Shown here one piece after another: positions 41,317 through 53,100 of a DNA stretch of 64,000 nucleotides. The stretch is taken from contig NC_060107.1 in the NCBI RefSeq assembly GCF_021155765.1, positions 3,917,501 through 3,981,500 on the forward strand, written 5' to 3'. Position numbers and translations under genes: made by a program. The DNA comes from Diprion similis (lineage: Eukaryota > Arthropoda > Insecta > Hymenoptera > Diprionidae). Positions within the stretch are counted from its first letter, which is position 1, and every line of letters begins with the position of its first letter. Below the pieces are notes generated by a model. The model had not been told where the DNA came from. It did not search any database and worked only from the letters and a program-made list of their open reading frames with translations.

Positions 41317-42052
41317 AGTAATTCCTCAACTAGAAGATTTCATTAATTTTCTATAAAGCATGTGATATTCGTAACTGTCTTCGATTAACTAACATGATAC
41401 TCATGACAATAAAATATCAATAGAACTAAGGCGGTATTAATATTTATTATATACAAAATTCATTGGTAGCAAAAGTGATCCTCTTTTGATTATGAAACAG
41501 CTTATTCTAGATTGCGTATCTTAACTATCGTATGATTTTGTGATTTTATGATCTATTAACTTAGTATTCCATCATCTTCAGGTTTAAATATAGATAAATT
41601 ATTACAATAAGGAATAACACGATTTCTAATTTTTTTTAATACTATCCTTATCAGAGTATAAAATTTCATGCAAAATTATGCACTGTTCTTACGTATACAT
41701 GTACACTTATAACATCCATATCAATTAATAACTTATACTGTCAAGAAACCACATATGATTCCTTTGAAATTGTAATAATTTACAACGACTGGAAGACAGT
41801 CTAATTACAATGTGTACCATGTGTATGAAATTTATGTTTCATAAATCCTCGTTATCTTCGATTCCATGTACACAAATGGATGCTCATTAGTACCTGTTAC
41901 GTCGATATCTCTTATTGTTTTGACGTGCCAGAAACGTTTGCCTCTGCTTGGCTGGATGTCGGTACTTGCACCACTGGCTGTGAAGGTACATTTGGTTCTG
42001 TTTGTTCCACGACTGTACAAGGCGGTGCTTGCGTAGCCGAGGGGGCGATTCC
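41317..42052. other. Intergenic between convergent GSTO and MED23
   Basis: AT-rich, with a plus-strand AATAAA at 41408-41413 for the GST transcript. No coding region on the plus strand; the open frame at 41880-42209 is antisense to MED23 3' sequence. Confidence 0.6.
41408..41413 (+). promoter_or_regulatory. Polyadenylation signal AATAAA for GSTO
   Basis: Canonical hexamer 92 bp after the stop codon at 41314-41316. Confidence 0.6.
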
Positions 42053-45000
42053 TCAGGATGAGTTTATTTCCTCAATGTTGAGGTGTGCGATGAATCGAAG
42101 GCGCATTTGCAGTGCAGGCCTCAGTCTGCGAATGATGCATTCAACCTCATTTTTCATCATATCACCCACAAACATGTATTTGATATGGTATCTGTTAAAA
42201 TTTTTATAGTTAAGAATAATGATAGTTTGTTTGCCTCTGTGATAAATGTTTGTAGAGATATATTCTCCTGATAATTGCGTTAAAAGTATTATTTCAAGGA
42301 TACAACAAGTCGCATATTGGGTCCATGTATTTGAGATGAGCTTGAGAACGGTCCGCTTGTTCAAGCATTTCATAGAGACTAACAGCGAGCTCGACGACGC
42401 ATCGAGGTCTCTCCGTGTTGAATCGCGCTAAAGTCGGTCCTATCAAGTGGCAAGCGAATATCAATTGCTCTTCGCTGTTGACGACTGGTTGCAATTTTTC
42501 TTTGATGAATCTGAAGTCATAATCGGTTTGATAATATTCTATGTTCAGATATAACTGACAAATAACTTTTTTTCTTACTGTGGCATAGTTGTGATTTGAC
42601 CAACGCCTGCGTGGTGCCAAATGGAATGTGCCAGGGCTATCATGTAACTATATTTGTTTTCCAGTAAGCCATTGTGAGTAATATTAAAATTGAATATTTG
42701 AAATGGAGTCAAGTTGCTGTATTGCCAGTTCGCCAGTCCAGGACTAGTCACTGTTTCCACAAGGCGATCGTGAAGGGCTGACCAGTAACACTCGGGTAAA
42801 GCAGCCAGCAATAATCCTACGCAGTTGATCCACATGTGAATCTGGTCTGATGGTACAACTGTATATCTGTTCAAAAAAATTGTTACTATTATTCACAATT
42901 GATTTGAGAAGCAACCTTTTTTCATGTCCAGTGCTACAGCGTATCATTTTCGTTTTTTGATACTTGTTACTTACCCTTTGGCAACAACATCAAGCAGAGA
43001 ATTAGCTATTAAATTTGGAGCAACAGGCACAGCCATTAGCTCCACACAGGTAACATAAAGAGCATGCGCAGCAGGATTTGGAAATTCATTGAACCTCCAG
43101 TCGGTTGTAGGGAAATGAGCAATCCCTGACATTGCTGTGAATTGATAGTTGAAAAAAAATTATCATGTCAAAATTACAATGAACAATGCAGATAAATGTG
43201 GGACTAATTAAAGCTCTTTAAGCCTTCCTTCAGGGTCAGAATTATGTGTATCGAATGAATGCTACTCACTCTCAACGATACGACGCACAAGTCGAACATA
43301 ATAGTCCAATTCTGGCACCCAGTTGACTGCGTCGTCAGGAGATCGCGTCATGTAGAGCTGATAAGCTTCGGACAGTGCCCAATTGGGAGCCCGAATTTCA
43401 CACAACGAGCCAAGCACGGCAGAAACTAGGCGTCGCTTCAGTGCTGGTCGTTCCCTAAGTTTTCTTTCATAGTAATGCAGCGTGTTGTACAGGTATGTGA
43501 CAGGTCGATCTGTGAACAATATTAGTTTGTTGACTGTTCGCAAGAATATTCATGTCTTCAGCTAGAGAAAGTCCTGTTATATACCAACCGTGAAATTTAT
43601 AGAGACATCCCAAGTGTTCTAATAATATTTCTAAACTCTTAGTAACTGGGGGTATCTCGAGATATCTGTGTATCACAATGTCGAATACTGGTAAGAATCG
43701 TAGGCACACGTTTCCAAAGTATACCGGTAGACTTTGGTATTGACTGGGACCTCCAGTTGTTTGTTCCATTATTCCCTCAGGAGCAAATTTCTCTGGGTAT
43801 TTTCGATGAAATGCAAGATGCTTTTCGTGCCAATTTGATTGCTTCCAATGCTCTGGGGAATTTTCTTTTGCGAATTCTTGCACGCGATTCCGAAATTCAA
43901 CAGCTTTCAATAGAAGCAGTTGGATAATGAAAAAGCAGACTTGAGCTTCGCTGCCTTCTTGCGTTCGTAGTGCCTGAAAAGTAATTTTTCAAAATACGAA
44001 TTCATGAATTCAAAATTGCGTTGAGATTGTTGAAGAAAAAATGATTAATTGTTCATTTTTTACCAAACAGAGCACCAGCCTGTCAATTGTCACAATGTTG
44101 TATTTCCAGATCATGTCGTTGATGGTATCCACGCACTTGTTCACGTGTTGGCCTCCGACACTGTTAGCAAATTCAAAAACTAAGTAGTCGCAAAACTTTC
44201 GAAGATGGGCGGAAAGAGCTCTCGCGCCAATTCGCTCCAATATTCTGAAATTATGGATATTCGTTTTATACAAGCCAATGGTTAAGCAACTTTTTTGTAT
44301 TACACTGAATCATACTTACTTATACGCAATTGGACTTATACGATCTGTTTCAAATATCATTTTCCATAAGAGACATAAAAACAAGGGTGGCGTTCCAGGC
44401 ACAGAGAAATGTGCTATTATATCATTTTCATTGCTCATTGATGCCCAATTTCTGTATTCTTCTTCGACTGCTTTCTGGAGCAAGATAAGGGAATCGATCA
44501 GTTACAATGTGAGGAGCACAGTAATCTCTTCATGAGACGACGAATTTACCAAACTCATTAATGTTTTCGAGATTCTACGTACTGCAACCCTAAAATAATA
44601 GGTAATTCGTCACCTTGATCTGCTGTTTATTTTCCTTAGGAACACTATTTTGCTGAAAAAATTCGTTCAATACTGGGGGAAAACATTGCAGAGTATGATT
44701 GGCCCAAGAGTGGGGGGTATTCTGCATGATTGTGTTCAACAGTTCCTTGCACCATGTACCACTCAGTGAATCTGCTCCTGTCCCTGAAACAGAGGCACAA
44801 AAATTTTCATTTGCAGTTGAAAATAGTGCAAATATGCTGATACCTCAACCTTTGCGACATGTACGACTATGCATAACGTGTATTTATTGTTTAAACAAAT
44901 TTATTACAGTCACCTGTGACGTGCATTGATCTTGCGAGTGTGAGAACTAAAGCTCGATTCAACTCTTCCGATTCAGCAGACACCAGTGTTTTAGGCTCCG

Positions 45001-48000
45001 ATAAAAACCGGGATAATTGAGGCTGCACTTCAGCAGATCCTAAACCAGTAATTAGCCTAAGAGCGGTACTTTCAACGCTGCAATAATATTGTGAGTAACT
45101 ATTTGCGGAAGACTACAACATCTAGTATTCAAATCGCATATAGCAGTACTTGGTACCGATAATTCAACAGTTAGGTACTTGCCAGAGATGGAGCTGGGTC
45201 TGGTTTGTTTGCGGTACTGCGGCAAGACTGTGAAGATGCGACAAAAGCTGCACTCTGTAATGCGGTTGAATATGATGCATTCTGTAACTAAACATCTCGA
45301 GCAAAGTATACAGTGTTCCCCAAGCATGGGATTTGAATACTGTGGGAAGTAGTTGACCTGGAATAGAAATCGAAATAGTAATGACGTGCGGGAGATTTAG
45401 AAATTAAAAAATAAACCAGTATTGCTCACTTATGAAGCCTTTGATTCCAAGGCTTTCGATTTCAGTGTACACCAGCAATCTGCTGTAAGTCTCGACAAGG
45501 GCAGGAGCAAGAGCCATGTTGCTTTTAGATTGAGCTAGTTTGATAACGTGTGTAACAATACTGTGAATCAGACTCATTTTAGAATGTACAGTAAGAGAAT
45601 CCAGAATGGACATAGACAATGGCGTTGTTGGTCCATTTGCAAGGGCAGCATTGCTCTGTAGTGGCTGTAAAGGTTGCTGCTGTTGTCCCTGAAAATTTTA
45701 ATAATTAATTTTCATTTCACGAGTACACATAGGTATGAATTATCGTCAATTTAATGACACGTTTGCTCGAAAATCACCTTCTGTGTGCCAAGAATTGTGT
45801 CAACAAGTGCAGCCATGGGTCTACTGAAGTATTCTTGATTTGTTGAATAAGCATTGCACAGTAAAGCGATGCGATAATCAGATCCCATGCACAATGATGT
45901 ATTTGGCATAACTAAATGTTGTAGAAATCTGTAAACAGAGTGTAAAAATTTTATTCAAAAACCACGAAATGGACGCTGTAAGGAAAAATAAATTCTCAGG
46001 AAATAGACAGTTGTTACATTGATGAATACAAAGACGATAATAAACGATGCAGTGAATTGCACCAAAATCTTGACTTACTCATGATGAACTTTCAACGTGT
46101 GTGGGATCGGTCTGTGAATGTTCAAGTGTTCAGATTGCGCTTTTTTAAGTAAATGAATCCATATACAAGTTATGGCCATTTGATGTGTGCACAATGCCTG
46201 ACTGAAATCAGGAACAGGTAGTGGTTCTTTTTCGGGATATAATAGGTCGTACAGTTTAAGTACGGGCAGAAAGTTAGACAGCTGGAATACAGAAAGAAAA
46301 TCTTGCATTGTATGCAAATGTTCCAAAGCTACAATGAAATAATTTTTTTTTTCAGTTTTTTTAGTTGAATCCTTACCGGATTGCGCTGAATACTCCCAGA
46401 TATAAATTGCAATAAGACCCACATCAGATGATCACGCCCTTTTCTCAATTCACGACCAGCTAGCTGAAAAGTTGGTCAAATAAGAGTGAAGGTACAGTAA
46501 AATATAACGAGTAACAAAGCTTCTGTTTTACCTTGTCATGTATAGCCATAACAATGTTGGGAAAACAAGCAAATTGAAAAAGTACGAAGTATATAAGCTG
46601 AGAAGAAAGGTGTAGCCACAGCCAATGATTCGCAACAGTAATATCTGTTCCCTCAGTGGGTGGCGGATCATTTTCGGATCGCTCCATAGCCAGAAGTACC
46701 AATTCAACCAGTTGTTCCTCCAACGCTACGCATCTCTGTTTGTGCTAGATTGACATAAATTTTTATCAAAATTTATTAGAAATTCCACTGATTGTGAGAC
46801 ACATGTTAGATTTTTATTCAATGAAAAATATTCTTCACGTAAGTGAAATATGAATATATTTCACCAGGTCAATAAATTAATTAGTTCATTTATCGAACCT
46901 GTTTCTGGAGGCCTAGCATGGAGCAAACCATATCTCTGCTGTACGGTTGTTCCAAAACATATCTCAGAAGTTCGGTTTGAGGCTTTAGCAGATCTTGATC
47001 ATAGGGTAAATTGCCTTTGAGGGAGAATTTAAGGGTCGTAGGATCGAGCCGCCATGGGTTAATGACGTGGTCCGCATATCCAGAGTGCTCTACTACGGGT
47101 AGCATTTTTGAGTGGCCAATTATCGACACCATTTGCGCAGTGGCTCTGAAACTCTCGACGAACCCAGAGAGCAATTTTGCTAATTTCTGTTCAAGAAATA
47201 ATACATTATTTTCATTTGGTGGAAGTATAGAACAGCACTGGCTACTCTAAATCGTAAACGTTGACAAGCATTATCTTGAGATTATTTCAACTCACCCAAT
47301 GCGGCCAATTCTTATTATCAGGATAGGCCTTCTGTATTTCATTAACAATAAAATAGCCAGGCAAGAGACATGCATTTCTATCAAATATGTATTCGATAAC
47401 ATTTTCCAGTGCCTTTAATTGCGGCTGTACAGATGCGTTAAGTCTCGCTGGTATCGTTTGTGCCTTTTCTCTGCAACCCTGCGAAAGATAATAGAAAAAT
47501 TTACAAGTATAGTCATTTTTCAGCTATGATTCCAATCCTGCAGTATTGATGCGACGATGTATAACAGCACAGAAATTCCACCCACCTTCATTATTTCTCT
47601 AACACCTTTGTAATCCACTCCTCCAATGATCCGCCTGATGAGGTTAAAAGACTCGACCCAAAAATCCTCTTGCTGATACTGCAGCTTATCGCAGCTGAGA
47701 ATACATTCGCAAACCAATCTGAAAAATCGTTAAATGATAGTAATCAATTTTCTCATTGTTAATTTTCTTGTGTCTCTCGTAGCTTCGTACCTTGCAGGCA
47801 ACACGTTACTCATGACCAAGTTCTCTAGTAACGACAGGAGCAATTGTAAGCGACTATGATTCGTCAGCGCGGCAGCCATGGTAAGAAATTGTCTAACGCC
47901 ATTCTCTTGTTGTTCAGTATTCAGGCCTGTCATAGCAGACGTTAATTCCGACTGCAACGCTGCAATTTTTTCAATTTCATTGTCCAGATGGTGAACGAGA

Positions 48001-48260
48001 AAACAGCTGAAAGCTTCTTCGATAGGTTCGACTCTCTGCTTGGAATACAAATACATATCAATTAATTGTTTGATCCAACTACAAGTCGTATCTCCTGGAA
48101 ATAATGCAAAATACAGAATGGCATTGCTGACTGAGAATATCGCGAGTCAGGAAATAAAACGTATTGGAAACATGTAAAGATTAGGAAAGTAACTTCAACC
48201 TAAGAATTCACTTACAAGAATATCATTTACGATGTTCGATATTTGCGCTTCGTTACTCAT
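42053..48260 (-). CDS. MED23: Mediator of RNA polymerase II transcription subunit 23, complete
   Basis: Tail-module Mediator subunit, nuclear, linking activators such as ELK1 to Pol II (family knowledge). Twenty-one exons: 48216-48260, 47791-48035, 47586-47718, 47296-47478, 46899-47186, 46532-46744, 46377-46463, 46079-46281, 45778-45928, 45430-45688, 45183-45357, 44914-45077, 44614-44783, 44320-44474, 44064-44244, 43589-43973, 43270-43509, 42975-43134, 42579-42866, 42304-42510 and 42053-42191; about 1,356 residues, human 1,368. Family blocks recur in order: RRIIGGVDYKGVREIMK, LLRYVLEQPYSRDMVC, HLSSQLIYFVLFQFACFPN, LDSLTVHSKMSLIHSI, ILERIGARAL, PVYFGNVCLRFLPVFDIVIH, DRPVTYLYNTLHYYE and YMDPICDLLYH. 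The intron after 45183 uses a GC donor (TG|GCAAGT). The start gives MSNEAQISNIVNDIL, then RVEPIEEAFSCFLVHH. Confidence 0.96.
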
Positions 48261-50114
48261 TTTTATACAGCAAATCTTTACCAGCCGCTGTTCTGCATCA
48301 AGTCTCTCTGTCGAATTACGTAAATGTATGCGTATATCGGATGTAAAATACACTTGTTAAAAAAAAAAACTACCGACCTAACCCTGTCCAGTGAAGTAAA
48401 CAGATATTCTACGGCTTCATTCACCACTGCGGTGCAGTATGACCGAGGTGGGGATAAAAGTCTGGGGTAAATGCACGGTCTTATACATACAGGTCTGGGA
48501 ACTCTAGTGGTGGGGGAAATGCGCTTACGCTGCAGTTTTTGTTTTTCAGCGCTACCGCTAGTTGGCACTAATGGTAAAGTAAGGTTCGCAAACATAACCT
48601 CAAATTTCTCAAACTTTGCAAATGCCGTGGTCCAAATGTACGTAAAAATAGTGAAAGTTGCGTAAATCGTACTTGATTATATATTTTTAAGAATAACGTG
48701 TGCCATCATCACTTCGTCATCGCACACCACTTATTGTTTGAGAAATTTGAGGTTATGTTTGCGAACATTACTTTACCATTAGTGCCAACTAGCGGTAGCG
48801 CTGAAAAACAAAAACTGCAGCGTAAGCGTACTTCCCCCACCACGCAAATTTCGGACCGTGGTCTGGGGTAAATGCGAGTGAAACTGCCGGAAAGGGGGGG
48901 AAACCACGCGAGTGGCGCTAACTCGGGGAACTCCAGCGGCATTATCGTCGGAGATTTGCAGCGGTTGGGTCTACTTCGCTGATATAATACAAATTGTTTC
49001 GTCTCACGTATGTAGTTTTATTGTTTGTATACTGAGGTTTCCGCTTGCCCAGTGGTTTTTGCGGCTTCGAGTTTGTGCAAGCGAGTGAGATTTCTACTAT
49101 GCTCTAACTGTAATGTGTCTAAAGAAAATACGCTTCGAGTGTAATCGAAAGAAGTAATTAACGATCTCATATGGTGTTATCGCAGTGCATTGTTTAGCGG
49201 ATTTTTAGTTGGACCATGAGTGTCGATTCCTGATCTTAAACAATCGTAAAAACGTTGGAAAGGCGGCATATTAATTGAAAGATATTGAATGATATCCAAA
49301 ATTTATCTGCGAAAGTAATTTGAGCCAGTAATACCATCTAACCACCGGTAAGAAGAAGATTTTGTTTAAAGAAATTATCCTGATCAATGCAACATTTGAT
49401 GAAATTTTGAGCTGGATATTTCAACGCCACCTTATTTTTCAAGTGGAAAGCTGTGCGTGAGATAAGTAATTTGCATTCTGATTAGCAGCCAACTTAATTG
49501 CAGTTGAGTATACCATAAATGTTAACTGGAAAAACAGTTTGTTGAGTCTGAAAATCATTTTAAAGCCATTAGTGCATCGAAAGACTTGTTTTGTGAGGAG
49601 ATTTGGTATTTTCATTATCATTTTATTGCAAAAAAGTTCTTTTGCATCTACAAATTGGAATGTAATTTTGGCGTCGAACCATTCAAATCGGGTGTTTCGC
49701 GACGATAAAAATGCGATAGGTAGTAGAATCGATCTGCATTGAAGTCAACTTCAATCGCAATTCGAGATATCGACGTACGGAAATCTCACATCTGTGTTTT
49801 CAACTTTCAAGCACATCAAAGATAAACGTTGCAGCTGCACGGCTAAGCGAATCGGGTGAATGAGAACTGTAAATTAATGATATAATTGATAAATTGATAT
49901 TAAGTAATCGTTAGTTTTAATTTTTGTGATCTAATAATATTAATTAAGTTTGTTCGAAGTGTGAAAATGTTTTTTCGTATCTGGATAATTAGAGAAATTT
50001 ATAAATAAGTGTGATCACATGGGAAAAGTGTCACCGATCAATAACATAACCAAAATGAAGTGACCAAGTGATTTTTGCGGTAGTTTATCATATCGGATTT
50101 ATCATTTTTAAACC
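48261..50114. promoter_or_regulatory. Divergent promoter region of MED23 and highwire
   Basis: About 1.85 kb between the two start codons. It holds a foldback element (48507-48843) and, downstream, a long AT-rich stretch (49000-50114) probably covering the highwire 5'UTR. No core promoter motif is distinct enough to name. Confidence 0.5.
48507..48843. mobile_element. Foldback element, about 108 bp arms, in the divergent promoter
   Basis: Arm 48507-48614 (GTGGTGGGGGAAATGCGCTT...) and arm 48736-48843 are nearly perfect reverse complements, with a loop of about 121 bp. Outside the arms, TCTGGGGTAAATGC occurs in direct orientation at 48461 and 48862, perhaps a duplicated flank or longer element ends. 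The arms carry no real gene, although both translate to similar peptides because of the symmetry. Confidence 0.87.
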
Positions 50115-53100
50115 ATGGTGTCCGGTGATGTCGACAAATTCTTACCCGAGCCTGACAACTACGCTAAATACTTTCACGAGCTATTCAAGAATCTAGCGGA
50201 CATTCAAAGGTATAACCTCTCAAACCGTTACGTTTGTTTACCCAACATTTACAGCGGTGACTTCACCTGTCACGAAAAAACTCAATATAAAACTTGACGG
50301 TAATACTCATCGTGTATTTTTATTCGCAGGGGAAAGGGAGATTCGAAAAAAACGAAGAAGTCTAAAACCGCTAAGAAAAAAGACAAGAAAAATAAGGTTA
50401 TCTTAGTACTTTTAACAAACACTTACATTTCCACGTTTAATAGAGTATCAAATCAAATTGATTGTACTTATTCAAATCATATGTCGTTTACACAATAACA
50501 GTAGTGAAAAATGCAATTCAAAAATAAAGGTAAACTTCTTAAGAAAAAAATAACTATACTCAGATACATGAATTCCAGTTGGATGTCAATGGCGACGTAA
50601 GCTACAATGGTCCTCCAGAAGTAGAGCTGCCCAGCAATGCATCGGCTTTTGCTGTTTTCGCTAGTGTAAGAGCTACAGTTTTGGAGAAACATGCCAGAGC
50701 TACGACCGAAGTATTTAGAGCTTCGAGCTGCAGTTCACCGCCTTTGCCCGAACTCAGCGATACCATTGACAGTGACAGCGATGAAGAAGTCAGGATTTCA
50801 GCCCCACATAATTTACCAAAGGTAAAAATCAACAGTTCATCCCAATGAAGCTAATATCCAATTTTCTTTGTTAAAAGTCTTTTCACAACTTCAGGAGCTT
50901 GTTGTGATCAATTTGCAGTTGATATATGATTCGATTGATAAAAACTATTTGTGAGTTTGTGTAGAAAATTTATTTATCTCGCCCATGGCTATTGCCATGT
51001 AAGGTTATTGGTGTCAGCAATAGCCAGAGGCACAACATGACATAATGCTAGTACCAAGGTCCTTGGATAATGTAAGATATCGTACATATTGAATAGACCA
51101 TTTTAAATCTTTGAGAATAAGGTAGAATCATATTTAAATTCAAAATATATCTAATATATGTTATAACATGTTTTTTCACAGATTGTCGGCATCGGATTAC
51201 GTAGTGTATTTACATTGATGCGTGAAAGTAGAACCGTCGAGCCTCAATTATGCACAAAAGCATTATGTGCATTACTGGACGTATTGCAAGGCCAACTTCC
51301 TGAAGGTCTCGGATCTGAGCCTGATGATGTTGTTGGTAAGTGATATGGCTGCTGAGGATACAACAAGAAACTGCGTATCATCATTTTCATGAAAAATCAT
51401 TCATTCCTTTTAGATCCACTCTTCGATCTTTTATTGGATCTTGCAACGTCTCACGGACCTGAGTCAGCGACTGCTAACGATGGGAGTCACCTGACTGCAG
51501 TTGCTTGCGCGTGTTTGCTAAGTTTGGTTGTAGTTAGAGGTGATACTGGCCAAATTCTAGCAGCCACAGCTGCGCTACTCATGTGCCCACGAGCACTAGC
51601 CGCTCAAAATATTCAGGTGAAATACATATACTTATTGAGTACCTCTGGTGTATGTCTGTAGGTTTGGTCAATGTGTTTGTTTTTTAAATTTCGCCTATTA
51701 AAATTGCCGCACTACTAAATTATCTTACTACAGATGCCATGCGTGTTGACCGCATTACAAAGAAGCGTCCATAGCGTTTTGCTTGGTAAGCTAGCAAGGC
51801 CGGATTGGATAACACATGGAGTTCCTAAAAGTTCTAAGATTAACACATCTACGCTTAAATTACCAAATGAAATGAGTAACGTTGTGCTCAATGGAAGAAG
51901 TTTTGTAAGTGATGGAAAGTACCTGTATTTACACACCAATCGCGGATTATTGAAGATTGGCAGTGGACACGGCGGAACAATTTGGGGGCATTTATATGCT
52001 CACAAAGCTGACTTCTACCCAACAGAAACTGGATGGCTTGGATTTGCAAACGTTAGTTCAATCATATGTATATTACTTACACAATGGTTTGGCACTCTGT
52101 ATTTATTTCAATATAATTAATATATTTCCATTCCAGGGACTGTTATATTTTAAGTGCACACCTAGGAAACAATGCGAATTATTGATATTAGACACGGAAA
52201 CTCTAATGGTAAGAGGCGTGGCGGTATTAGAAGGACGTGACTGGCCTGCTTCCGTTATGTTCTCTGACGGAGAAAATTTGGGCATGATTACTGCAGCCAA
52301 AGATGTGAGTTCACTGGAATATGTAAGCAGAAAGTCAGAATACTCGATTTTTGAATATACCATGCATTTGTAATTAAATGAAAATTGAATTCCGTCGGTT
52401 TTTTTTACAGGAGGGCTTCGTAGTTCGTACAATTAATACATTGAGTAATCCTGTGACAGTCACATCCGAGCTGCCATTGAAATTGGCGAGAAAATGTGTC
52501 GATGTCATTGGCTCAGCATCGTTTGATGAAGAACAAAATGTACATACACTGAGTATTGGATGCGACGATGAAGTCTCGTTCGTTACAGCAGGCAAAGAGT
52601 TTGCCCTGTTGAGAACTGTTACTGGAAAGGTAATTTTAAAACATTATTGACTGTACTTGATACCAATATTCATAATGGTTTGAAGAATATTCACTTGCAC
52701 GAAGACAATAACGAAGTTATGCTTGGTTACGTTGTTTCGCAACAGGTATTATACAGTGGGAAAGGAAGCTCTTTAGGGATCAAGGGAAACGGAAGGCCCA
52801 ACAGGTGGTCAGAATTAACTTTGGGGAAAGGACCACGCGTAACTCACATTGCTGCAGGCCACGATGGTCAGCATGCCATTATATTGCTGGAAGATGGATC
52901 TGTGTTATTTGTTGGAACTGCGAGGCGTGGGGAAGACGGCGATAGTAGTGAGTTTTATTTCTCGTGTTTCTGCATTAATCTCATTGCACTCTTTGAAGCA
53001 AATCGATTTTATTTTCTGTCCAACCATGCTGCGATTCTTTTTCACAGTCTGTCGATAAAATTTTCAGATAAGGCTAGACGGCAGCCAAAACCAGTTAAAC

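Noticed and set aside
41880-42209. 109-codon plus-strand ORF
   Set aside because: Antisense to the last MED23 exon, whose frame and family match are clear.
48278-48942. Two minus-strand ORFs with a nearly identical peptide
   Set aside because: The similarity results from the inverted-repeat arms and the outer repeats of the foldback element, not from a duplicated gene.
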